Below, piece by piece: positions 7,907 to 15,411 of a DNA stretch of 18,410 nucleotides. Positions within the stretch are counted from its first letter, which is position 1, and each line of letters opens with the position of its first letter. Origin of the DNA: Tritrichomonas foetus. Its lineage: Eukaryota; Parabasalia; Tritrichomonadida; Tritrichomonadidae. Under the pieces are notes generated by a model, which saw only the letters and a list, made by a program, of their open reading frames with translations, was not told where the DNA came from and made no database searches. A program made the position numbers and the translations under genes. The stretch spans positions 82,152 to 100,561 of the forward strand of contig MLAK01000314.1 in the NCBI GenBank assembly GCA_001839685.1. Reading direction: 5' to 3'.

Positions 7907-9025
7907 TCAAATCAAACTGTTAACATTTCTTTTGTATTGAAGAGATTTTCTTGGTCCTACTCTGTTGAGAGACTTTGAAGCAGAAACAGCTGATGTCTCT
8001 GGAATTGTAATGAGTGGTTTTTTATCATTTGATATGACAGCTCGATTTTTCATATGATCAAAATAATTTGATGAATTGGAATTTATTAGGGAAGATTTTG
8101 AATTACATATAACTAGATAAATTGATGAATCATCCTTCAATCTGCTGCATTTATTATGAACCCATGGATGTTTTAATAATTCCGTTTTGGTGATCCGATT
8201 AGATGGTTCACCAGATAGCATTTTCTGAAGTAGATCACTCAGTGTTTCTGACATATCATACGGAAAATCTATTTTACTTCCAGTTCGACATAACCTCATA
8301 TTTTGTATACTTGATGAATCTTCAAAAGGCTTTGTTCCTGTAGTGATATAAAATAAGATATATCCACATGACCAGATATCTCTTGGCTCTCCATCATCGA
8401 TACTGCTTGAATTTAAAATCTGTGCTAATTCATTATTATTGTCTGTTGTATTGCTTTGATCTTCTTTATTTGGTATCTTTCCGAATAAGGCGACTTTGAT
8501 TTTATATTGTTTGTCAATCAATATTTTATTTGGTTCAAAATCGTTATGTGTGATCGAATTTTCACAAATTACATTAAGAACGTCTAAAAACTGCATCAGG
8601 AGAACTCGAACTGCTGACTCACTGAATTTTCCATTCTTTTTGATGAAGGACACAATGCTTTCATTTTGGTAATAATCCATTACTATATAGAAATTCTCAT
8701 TTTCACATAATATTTCTTTAAAAGTTGCAATATTTGGATGTGATAAGTTCTTTATGCGTAATATTTCTTTTTTGTATTCATTAAAAGCCACTTTATCGAA
8801 AAAATCGCTTCTTTGGACAAGCCTAATTACATATTGGATCTGGGAAACCTGATGTTGATAGATTGCGGTCCTTGGTGAATTGGACGTACTCAAGCAAGAA
8901 ACAAATAGGTATTCGTTAATTACTTGAGGGAATGGATGATGAATTTCATACATCGAAAAAACTTTGATTTTGTATTCTGATAAAAATTCAATATTGTTTA
9001 TATTTTGTATTTTGAAATTTGACAT
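7907..9025 (-). CDS. CAMK-like protein pseudokinase
   Basis: This 372-residue protein (ATG at 9023-9025, stop TGA) has a kinase fold over about residues 38-290 and a Ser/Asn-rich tail. Fold landmarks are clear: EYKKEILRIKNLSHPNI (helix C and beyond, 83-99), FYIVMDYYQN (hinge, 112-121), DIWSCGYILFYITTG-PF (216-234) and the closing KHPWV (285-289), as in CAMK/SNF1-type kinases. Almost every catalytic position is changed. No glycine-rich loop is visible. The VAIK lysine is Arg68 (YVIR). HRDLKPEN reads H-N-D-F-E-P-N-K (160-167), so Asp162 remains but the Lys is Glu164 and the Asn is Lys167. DFG is L-F-G (180-182). The APE motif is not recognisable. The protein is therefore probably inactive and may act as a scaffold or allosteric partner. 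Its frame is intact, which argues against a decayed pseudogene. Confidence 0.88.
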   Translation of the reverse strand: MSNFKIQNINNIEFLSEYKIKVFSMYEIHHPFPQVINEYLFVSCLSTSNSPRTAIYQHQVSQIQYVIRLVQRSDFFDKVAFNEYKKEILRIKNLSHPNIATFKEILCENENFYIVMDYYQNESIVSFIKKNGKFSESAVRVLLMQFLDVLNVICENSITHNDFEPNKILIDKQYKIKVALFGKIPNKEDQSNTTDNNNELAQILNSSSIDDGEPRDIWSCGYILFYITTGTKPFEDSSSIQNMRLCRTGSKIDFPYDMSETLSDLLQKMLSGEPSNRITKTELLKHPWVHNKCSRLKDDSSIYLVICNSKSSLINSNSSNYFDHMKNRAVISNDKKPLITIPETSAVSASKSLNRVGPRKSLQYKRNVNSLI

Positions 9026-9948
9026 AAAAAATTAAATATATTTTACACAAAACTTCTAATTTCGAGAAATTTTTGATAGAAATATAATGAATTTTTGACT
9101 TTTTATACGTGATAGAATTTTTTTCAATAATTATTTGGATAATTGTATTAATTTTCTGAGTACCCAAAGGTAAATTTTTAAATAAAAACTAAATTATTGA
9201 ATTTTATATCATGTGGCTAAATATCAATACAATAATGTTTAAGTCTAAACAAATATTTAATTAAATCATTTTTTGCTACTGAAAAGACTTTTTTTGTGAA
9301 GGAGAATTTAGAGTTAAATTCAATTTCATTAAAACATGATATAAATAGAGAATTATGCTGTTTATTCTTTAACCACAGGCCTTTCAGAAAAAAAATTCTT
9401 GCTAGATAGTAAATTAATGTTCATACACCTAATAAAGCAAACTTCCATATTTCATAAAAAGTGCAGCGATTATTTCTAGATGATCTTATTCCGACAACAT
9501 TTCATTTGATCTGAAAAATCACAAGATAATAATCAATTTTGATATTCTAATATAAAAGACATATCCCAGCCTCGTCAGTTTTGTATATTTCACGAAAATT
9601 ATTTAATTGGTATTAATTATTCATGAGAAAAGTACAGTTTGTGGAAGAAAGCTACTTCTTTTGTATTTTATTTTTTAATTTGATGAGATTAGATATTTTT
9701 GAATTTTATCAACTGATCAATGAAAAATGATTTATTGATATTGATGGTAATGATTCATTATTGTGATATTGATAGATGCTTGATAAGAATGGAAGCTTAT
9801 ATGAACATGCAGGAAATGTTCTAGTTTTAGTTGAAGTGATATTTTTAGAGTTCATGATCATCCTAGGTCTAGCCAAATATAAATAGAATTTCTATCATTG
9901 TTCTTCAAATTTGTTAACTTTTTCAGAAAATAGAAACTCATCAACCAA
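9026..9948. other. Long divergent spacer between the pseudokinase and CK2 beta
   Basis: These 923 AT-rich bases hold the 5' regions of two genes that point apart. No ORF of note, tRNA or conserved RNA was recognised. TGATATTGAT occurs twice (9736-9745 and 9764-9773) in a stretch dominated by GAT/ATT. A slightly GC-richer piece near 9560-9595 is too small to interpret. No clear intron signal was found that would attach an upstream exon to CK2 beta. Confidence 0.5.
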
Positions 9949-10557
9949 ATGTCACGAACTCCTTGGATTGATTGGTTCTTAGCACATCCTTTTGCGAAAT
10001 ATTTTGTTCGTATCGATGATAGCTACATTCAAAACGCCTCAAATTTCGAAGATCTCAAAAATTCCTTTGATCTTTTCGATATATGTTATTCACTGATTTG
10101 CGGCAAATATATTCCACGCGAAAAACTTCCAAGCGAATGGCCAAACAACATCGACGAAAGCGGAATGATTCTGTACGGATTAATTCATTCGCGATATATT
10201 CAGACTGATCAAGGCATTGAAAAAATGTACCAAAAGTTCATTGAAAATTCATTTGAAAAATGCCCACGGACTCTTTGCCATGGAATTCACTGCCTTCCGA
10301 TTGGATATTCAAATGAATTTGGGCAAGAGCCTCTCAAAATGTTTTGTCCAAATTGTGGTGATATTTATTATGTTGATGATGAGGATTGCGATTGTGTTGA
10401 TGGAGCGTGCTTTGGTTGTGATTATTTGCCAATTTTTCTTGAAAAGCATCGAGATGTTGTGCCTGAAGCATTGCCTGAGAAATATGTTGTTACACTTTTT
10501 GGATATCGTCTTATTGGTGATGGTGATTTTGAACCTTTCAGTGATGAAGAAAAGTAA
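9949..10557 (+). CDS. Casein kinase 2 regulatory (beta) subunit
   Basis: This protein has 202 residues. ATG at 9949 is secure because an in-frame TAG lies at 9931-9933. The family hallmarks are present: WIDWFLAHPFAKYFVRIDDSYIQ near the N-terminus, LYGLIHSRYIQTDQGI (75-90), the zinc site CPRTLC (Cys105, Cys110) with CPNC (Cys133, Cys136), DGACFG (151-156), and KYVVTLFGYRL near the end. The protein should dimerise through its zinc ribbon and bind two catalytic CK2 subunits. Two things differ from animal CK2 beta. The N-terminal S-S-x-E-E autophosphorylation site is absent. An acidic Asp/Cys-rich stretch (143-149, DDEDCDC) stands where other orthologues have a variable loop. The C-terminus ends in S198-D-E-E-K, a CK2 consensus (acidic at +3), and those codons are the first unit of a tandem repeat that continues past the stop. 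Confidence 0.95.
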   Translation: MSRTPWIDWFLAHPFAKYFVRIDDSYIQNASNFEDLKNSFDLFDICYSLICGKYIPREKLPSEWPNNIDESGMILYGLIHSRYIQTDQGIEKMYQKFIENSFEKCPRTLCHGIHCLPIGYSNEFGQEPLKMFCPNCGDIYYVDDEDCDCVDGACFGCDYLPIFLEKHRDVVPEALPEKYVVTLFGYRLIGDGDFEPFSDEEK

Positions 10558-10778
10558 TATTCCAGTGATGAAGAAAAGTAATATTCCAGTGATGAAGAAA
10601 AATAATATTCCATTGATGAAGAAAAGTAATATTCCAGTGATGATGAAAAATATTATTTTAGTGATGAAGAAAAGTAATATTCCAGTGATGAAAAAAGTAA
10701 TATTTCAGTGATGATGAAAAGCAATATTCCAGTGATGATGAAAAGTAATATTTAAGTGATGATGAAAAATATTATTTT
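10540..10778 (+). repeat. Ten-copy 24-bp tandem repeat overlapping the CK2 beta stop codon
   Basis: Units begin at 10540, 10564, 10588, 10612, 10636, 10660, 10684 (23 bp, one base lost), 10707, 10731 and 10755. The consensus starts AGTGATGAAGAAAAGTAA and ends TATTCC. Unit 1 encodes the last five residues and the stop of CK2 beta. In that frame each unit reads S-D-E/D-E-K-X-Y-S/F, where X is TAA in units 1-4 and 6. X is TAT in unit 5. Counting by unit position, it is CAA in unit 8, TAA in unit 9 and TAT in unit 10. The frame shifts after unit 7. The repeat thus combines coding sequence and 3' untranslated region. All unit borders were read directly. Confidence 0.95.
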
Positions 10779-10953
10779 ATCATTTTTTATTTTGTTCACT
10801 TCTTGATTAGTTTTATGATGTTTCTATAAGGAATGAATTACGCTTTAGACTTTTTTTATTGCTGTTAGAGAAATAAATTGTTAATAAATATAAGATACGA
10901 TTTATTTTTGAATTTAAAGTTTACTCAACAAATAAATTAAAATTACATTTTCT

Positions 10954-12465
10954 CTATAAACGATCTGAATGAGAATTGGATGGCTCAGCAAAAATTAAAG
11001 ATGGCTCACTCATCATATCAAATGGATTTTCTTTGAGTGAATGATCACCGTTTCCAGTGTTACCATTATTTTCATTGTTATTGTTTTTATTATCTTGATT
11101 GATGTTTTCTTGTGGAAACATATCAATATAATCTTCTTCTGTCAAATTCTTGACTAATGATATAGTTTGTCTGAATTTAAGTAGTTTTTCATGAAGGTCA
11201 ATTTCTTTATTGTTGCTATCTTTTAATACAATTGGATTAACATTACGTGAATTTGATATATTTTTTCTTGGTACTTCAATATCACGAAGAATTTCACTTA
11301 ATGAATCTGATTTATCATCATCATCAAGTTTAGTAAGTTTTGGTTTGGCATCAAGGTTATCAATGGCCATTTTAGATTTTGTAATAATCTGTCTGTAATC
11401 ATCCATGTTTTTTTCTTGTGAATTTGAGTCATTTCTGAAAAAACTTGAACTGTGATTATTAGGTTCATTTCTTTCGGTTTTTAGCTCATCTCTTCCCATT
11501 CTGTTATTCCAACTATTTCCCTCATTCTTTTCGATTTCTGGAGTATTTCCTGTTAATTCGTTTTGAAGTGATTGTCTGGCGAAAAACAAAGAAGCATTGT
11601 TATTATTATTGCTGTTTGAATTTCCATTTAAATTCATGAAATTATAGAAATGTTGGTTGTTGTTTTGATTTTGAGATGAATCAATTTCATTATTTAAGAG
11701 CGCATTGATATCAATGTTGTCATTTGATTTAGAATTAAAAGTACTGAAATTAAATTTCGTCTCATTATTGTTCTCTTTTTGAAATGGAAATGCAAATTTC
11801 GTATTTTGATCAATTTGTGGTTTTTGATCTGATTTTTTAGTGAATTCTGTTGGTTTATAATCGTCTTTATATTCGATATTTGCGCTAATCATTGTTGAAA
11901 ATCTTTGGTGATATGAGGTTGGTCTGGTGCATTTATATGCGCCATTTTCTTTAGTAAAATGCATATTAGGTGGATTATGAGAATTAGATTGATTTTCTTC
12001 AAACATAATTGGTGAGTTATTACTGGATTTGTTTGAACTTGTTGTACTATTTGATAATGGATTTGAAAAGTTCGAAGCATCCAAATTATTATTTTCGATG
12101 GTGTTTTGGAATTGTTTCATTCGTAGAACGGATTGTGGAATTCTATTGTTTTCTTGAGTGTCGTGCATTGAGTCACTCTTATATCTGTTGCTGTAAAACT
12201 TTGATCTGACGTCGTTTTTATCACATTCGGTGAACATCAAATTTCCGTGATAGCTTGTCGGATTGAGTGGAGATTTTTTTGGACTTTTACGTGATTTGAA
12301 TCTTCCTTGAGACTTAATACTTGACATTGATGGCTCGAATGAAAAATAATTGGATTCTTCTGCAGCTGGCGAGTTGTAGATGGAATAATGAATGGATGAT
12401 GATCCTTGTGATGGAGAGGTATCATATTGCCTGAAGTTTGTCACATTGCTCCGGAAATAACTCAT
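10954..12465 (-). CDS. Asn/Ser-rich low-complexity protein of unknown function
   Basis: This protein has 503 residues (ATG at 12463-12465, stop TAG). No known domain is recognised. The sequence is dominated by Asn, Ser and Gln, with Asn-rich runs near the middle (NGNSNSNNNNNASLF) and near the end (NKNNNNENNGNTGNGD). It is predicted to be mostly disordered. The N-terminal part has a basic patch, RFKSRKSPKKSP (about 55-66), which could be a nuclear localisation signal. It also has several Ser/Thr-Pro sites (TSPS, NSPA, KSPK, KSPL, NSPI) that could be targets of proline-directed kinases. The more ordered-looking segment is EKLLKFRQTISLVKNLTEED (about 420-440). A regulatory or nuclear scaffold role is speculation. 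The long intact frame supports a real gene. Confidence 0.8.
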   Translation of the reverse strand: MSYFRSNVTNFRQYDTSPSQGSSSIHYSIYNSPAAEESNYFSFEPSMSSIKSQGRFKSRKSPKKSPLNPTSYHGNLMFTECDKNDVRSKFYSNRYKSDSMHDTQENNRIPQSVLRMKQFQNTIENNNLDASNFSNPLSNSTTSSNKSSNNSPIMFEENQSNSHNPPNMHFTKENGAYKCTRPTSYHQRFSTMISANIEYKDDYKPTEFTKKSDQKPQIDQNTKFAFPFQKENNNETKFNFSTFNSKSNDNIDINALLNNEIDSSQNQNNNQHFYNFMNLNGNSNSNNNNNASLFFARQSLQNELTGNTPEIEKNEGNSWNNRMGRDELKTERNEPNNHSSSFFRNDSNSQEKNMDDYRQIITKSKMAIDNLDAKPKLTKLDDDDKSDSLSEILRDIEVPRKNISNSRNVNPIVLKDSNNKEIDLHEKLLKFRQTISLVKNLTEEDYIDMFPQENINQDNKNNNNENNGNTGNGDHSLKENPFDMMSEPSLIFAEPSNSHSDRL

Positions 12466-13036
12466 TTTTTTTGAAATTAAGACCGTTTATTAATACTAAA
12501 GCCCTGAAATAAATATTGTGATGGCATAGAAAAATTCTGTATGCATTAAATACATCAAATTCAAAATTTAATTTTTTTATTTGAAAATATTCTTTAACAA
12601 ATTGAATATGATGAATTCAAAAACCTTTTCATTTCCCAACTAATATCTTCAGAAAAGTTTCTGCAAAATTGTCAAGAAAACGAATCTAAAATTTGAATTA
12701 TATTTGTAAAAAAAAAATAATTCAGAATCAAATTCATTTGTTATATGTCCCATAATTTGGGTGTTAACTTAACACCGTGTTAAGTGACAGATATTAACTG
12801 AATCATTTAAAATGATCATAAAAGTAATGATTAAATATTAAAGTGAAAATTTTATATCAAAATGATATATTTATTTAAAATATAAACAAAAATATCGCAT
12901 CATAAATCCAAACGCATGCTTAAATGCAGATAATGCAAAATACGCAGATGCATTATGAATTATGTTAAATATTTTTTCCTTCCTTTTTAATTCAAGCCAT
13001 GGTAATCATAATAATAATAATTATATATGATTATTT
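12466..13036. other. Spacer with a TTAACAC palindrome and ATGCA cluster
   Basis: These 571 bases lie between the stop of the AGC kinase and the start of the Asn-rich gene, both on the minus strand. The stretch thus holds one 3' flank and one promoter. Notable items are a perfect palindrome at 12760-12776 with a further half-site copy, and a cluster of ATGCA/GCATGC words at 12913-12953. No ORF or RNA was recognised. Confidence 0.5.
12760..12783. promoter_or_regulatory. Perfect 17-bp palindrome GGTGTTAA-C-TTAACACC with a third half-site
   Basis: GGTGTTAA (12760-12767), a single C, and TTAACACC (12769-12776) form a perfect inverted repeat. It is followed immediately by GTGTTAA (12777-12783) in direct orientation, so there are three half-sites in 24 bases. 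A TAACTG word, which fits a Myb core, follows shortly after. It lies about 300 bases upstream of the Asn-rich gene. It may be a dimer-binding operator; with a one-base centre it is less likely to act as an RNA hairpin. Confidence 0.4.
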
Positions 13037-14470
13037 TCATGTCGGAAAAGCGTGATGGTGAGGTGGGCTGGCCGCTGCAATGCAAGTTTCGTAATTATAG
13101 GAAAATCCTTGGATGTTCATATCGTCATAAGAATTGGGAGTATTATCGTCAGGAATGGGTACAGTATCTGCCATGTCGTTTATATCTGTAATGTTTGTTA
13201 TATCTGAAGTGTCTCCTACGAAACCGAGATCACCAGATTCACTTCTTTCTGCCAGTTTTTCGGTATTTGGTGGAATGTATGTCGGGTAGTATTCTTTGTT
13301 TAAAACTTTATTGAAATCAATTCCTTCCATAAAAGGATGATTCTTCACCTCGTTGAATCCAAAGCGTCGTGCAGGATCCTGCTGAAGAAGGCCATCGATA
13401 AACGAATTGACATACATGTTTGGATGGTTTGGAACGACATATCTTCCAAGTGTGATTTTTTGTAGGATTCTAGCAGGATTTATTGCGAAAAAGGGAGTTC
13501 GTTTGAAGAACATTTCAAAGACAAGAATGCCGAGAGTCCACCAATCGACTTTATATGAATAAGGATCATGTTTCACAATTTCTGGTGCTAAGTATTCAGT
13601 TGTTCCACAAAACGTTGAAGTTTTCTCTTCGTTTCCTAAATCTTTCGAAAGCCCAAAATCTGTTAATTTGATATGACCATCTCGATCAAACAGAACATTT
13701 TCAGGCTTCAAATCTCGATAGATAAAATTAATACCATGCAAATAATGAAGTGCAAGAGAAATTTCAGCAATGTATAAACGGATATCATCAAAGCAGATGT
13801 GTTGCTTAATTCTATTGAAAAGATCTCCTCCTGGTGCATACTCGAGGCATAAAAAAAACTTACTCCGACTTTGGAAGGCATAATACAAATTCACAATAAA
13901 TGGATAAGAAACATGTCTTAAAATGTTCTTTTCTGTTATTACAGTGTGTAAACGGTCGCTTTGAACAAGGAGATTCTTTTTGATTGCTTTTATTGCAAAT
14001 ATTTCGTTAGTGTCAATTTTTTGACATAATTTCACCTTTCCGTATTTTCCGCGGCCTAAATTCCTGATCGGTCGAAACATTCTGATATTCATTGGTGCGT
14101 GAACTGACGTGTGGGCGCGTATTGACATAATCCAAGATATCATATATGAATTTGATGGGCATCGAAAAGTGTAATTTGTATCAGGCGTTCGAAAAACAAA
14201 GCTATTTTCATATAACTTACTTAAATGGACTTTATATGACGGATTCAAAGTGAAAGCGAGATTTGATGATTCGGCTGTTTCGGCATTTATTTCGGATACG
14301 TTGTTTGGATTTTCATTTGTGCATTCGTTTTGCGTGTCTGTCGTTTGGTTTGAGGTGGTTAATCGAACAAGCATTTGTTTACCTTTCAGATTAACAAAGC
14401 ACTGCCGCCATTCGTCCGGCGGAAAAAGCAATTCTAGATTCTGGTGGAAGTCAAAATCACTTGAATTCAT
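13037..14470 (-). CDS. AGC protein kinase with N-terminal PH domain, PKB/Akt-like
   Basis: This protein has 477 residues (ATG at 14468-14470, stop TGA). A PH domain spans about 10-120: WRQCFVNLKGKQMLV, then YTFRCPSNSYMISWIMSIRAH with the conserved C-terminal Trp113. A Ser/Thr kinase domain spans 132-380 with all key residues: G-R-G-K-Y-G (139-144), Lys161 in FAIK, Glu180 in helix C, YRDLKPEN (251-258), DFG (271-273) and APE (295-297). The activation segment TFCGTTEYLAPE carries Thr286, the usual PDK1 site. A C-terminal AGC tail ends with G-F-S-Y (455-458), which fits the hydrophobic motif with Ser457 as acceptor and Ile453 in place of the first Phe. The order PH, kinase, AGC tail is that of PKB/Akt, recruited to phosphoinositides at the membrane and phosphorylating R-x-R-x-x-S/T-type sites. 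The kinase looks fully active. Confidence 0.95.
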   Translation of the reverse strand: MNSSDFDFHQNLELLFPPDEWRQCFVNLKGKQMLVRLTTSNQTTDTQNECTNENPNNVSEINAETAESSNLAFTLNPSYKVHLSKLYENSFVFRTPDTNYTFRCPSNSYMISWIMSIRAHTSVHAPMNIRMFRPIRNLGRGKYGKVKLCQKIDTNEIFAIKAIKKNLLVQSDRLHTVITEKNILRHVSYPFIVNLYYAFQSRSKFFLCLEYAPGGDLFNRIKQHICFDDIRLYIAEISLALHYLHGINFIYRDLKPENVLFDRDGHIKLTDFGLSKDLGNEEKTSTFCGTTEYLAPEIVKHDPYSYKVDWWTLGILVFEMFFKRTPFFAINPARILQKITLGRYVVPNHPNMYVNSFIDGLLQQDPARRFGFNEVKNHPFMEGIDFNKVLNKEYYPTYIPPNTEKLAERSESGDLGFVGDTSDITNITDINDMADTVPIPDDNTPNSYDDMNIQGFSYNYETCIAAASPPHHHAFPT

Positions 14471-14490
14471 CTCGCTTTTCTGTTTTTACG

Positions 14491-14496
14491 GAATGA
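14491..14496 (-). promoter_or_regulatory. Initiator-like element of the AGC kinase gene
   Basis: TCATTC on the minus strand fits the trichomonad initiator TCA-Y-W. The A at 14494 would start a 24-base leader to the ATG at 14470. It is a short motif in AT-rich DNA, so chance is possible. Confidence 0.38.
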
Positions 14497-15036
14497 GATA
14501 GTTCTGATGATTATTAGGAGCTAGAACTTTTTGATAGATTTCTTTCATTTTTTTACTTTTTTTGATAGGTTTACAAATTCGAAAAACTCACAAAATGAAA
14601 TATAATTTCTGTTTCCATTAACCGTTGGTAGACGATAATGAATTTGCTAATCAATCATGTGATTTTATATTGACCTTTATTGGCCTTTGGGCATTAAGTT
14701 AACTCATTGAGTTTTGTACTAAGTTCCAACTCAGGTTTCTGAAACATCACCAAAATTTGCTGTATTACTCATACTATAAATATATTCAACATGAATAAGG
14801 AATTTAATTCTTTAGCGAATGTCGGAAGGATCAATCGCTACTATCTGTGATATGAGTAAATTTACTCCTATTAATCACATTTACAAAATTTATATGATCT
14901 AAATATACAATTTTTCTTGTAGATTTCGCGACCCAGTCTTTTTATTGAAATAAAATGGCATCAAATATTCGATCAAATGTTACAAGGAGTAAAATATTAT
15001 TTTTCACGATGAAAATCTTAAATTCTTGTGCTTTTC

Positions 15037-15070
15037 AATGATGATACAATTACAATGATGATACAACTAC
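15037..15070 (+). repeat. Two tandem copies of a 17-bp unit
   Basis: AATGATGATACAATTAC is followed directly by AATGATGATACAACTAC, with one mismatch. It lies in the spacer between the SGT1-like and AGC kinase genes. It contains ATGATGA words that resemble snoRNA C boxes, but no partner D box (CTGA) was found nearby, so no RNA is called. Confidence 0.7.
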
Positions 15071-15411
15071 AATTATCCATCATGATGATCAAGATTGCTA
15101 ATAAATAATAAACATCAACATTTACTTGCTTTTTGGTATTCTACCAATAATGCTAATATATTATCTTCCGTGCATTTGTATAGGATATCATTAATAGTTC
15201 AAAATTTACTCCATTATAACAATTCAAAAAATACATGAATACGTCAATTCCTTCATTTGAACGGCAATTGAATCAATTGCATTCGTATCTCGTAAATGTA
15301 AAGAACTACATGAGAGTTTTAAATAAACGAAACATTTTAAATAAGCAAGAAAGAATAAATTAAAGTTTATAAATACAAAATACAAGGTTATAAACACGAA
15401 AATAAACAAAA

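Larger units (their letters stand above)
14471..15411. other. Spacer upstream of the AGC kinase and downstream of the SGT1-like gene
   Basis: These 941 AT-rich bases lie between two minus-strand genes. A 17-bp unit AATGATGATACAAYTAC is repeated twice in tandem (15037-15053, 15054-15070). TAGCGA/TCGCTA (14813-14818, 14835-14840) and the 14-bp palindrome GAGTAAATTTACTC (14854-14867) lie close together in a somewhat GC-richer patch. The longest ATG-started frame there (27 codons from 14819) is too short to call a gene. Confidence 0.5.

Noticed and set aside
10217..10711. A 164-codon frame overlapping CK2 beta and reading through the repeat as M-K-K-S-N-I-P-V units
   Set aside because: Its 5' half is a shadow of the conserved CK2 beta frame, and its repeat part is only the +1 reading of the same 24-bp unit; no independent support.
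10540..10778. An alternative genetic code with TAA as glutamine, suggested by CAA/TAA exchange in the repeat
   Set aside because: TAA, TAG and TGA all end conserved genes here at the expected places (for example TAA after the CS domain and after the histidine phosphatase).
15037..15090. C-box-like ATGATGA words that might mark a C/D snoRNA
   Set aside because: They come from a two-copy tandem repeat and no D box (CTGA) lies at a suitable distance.
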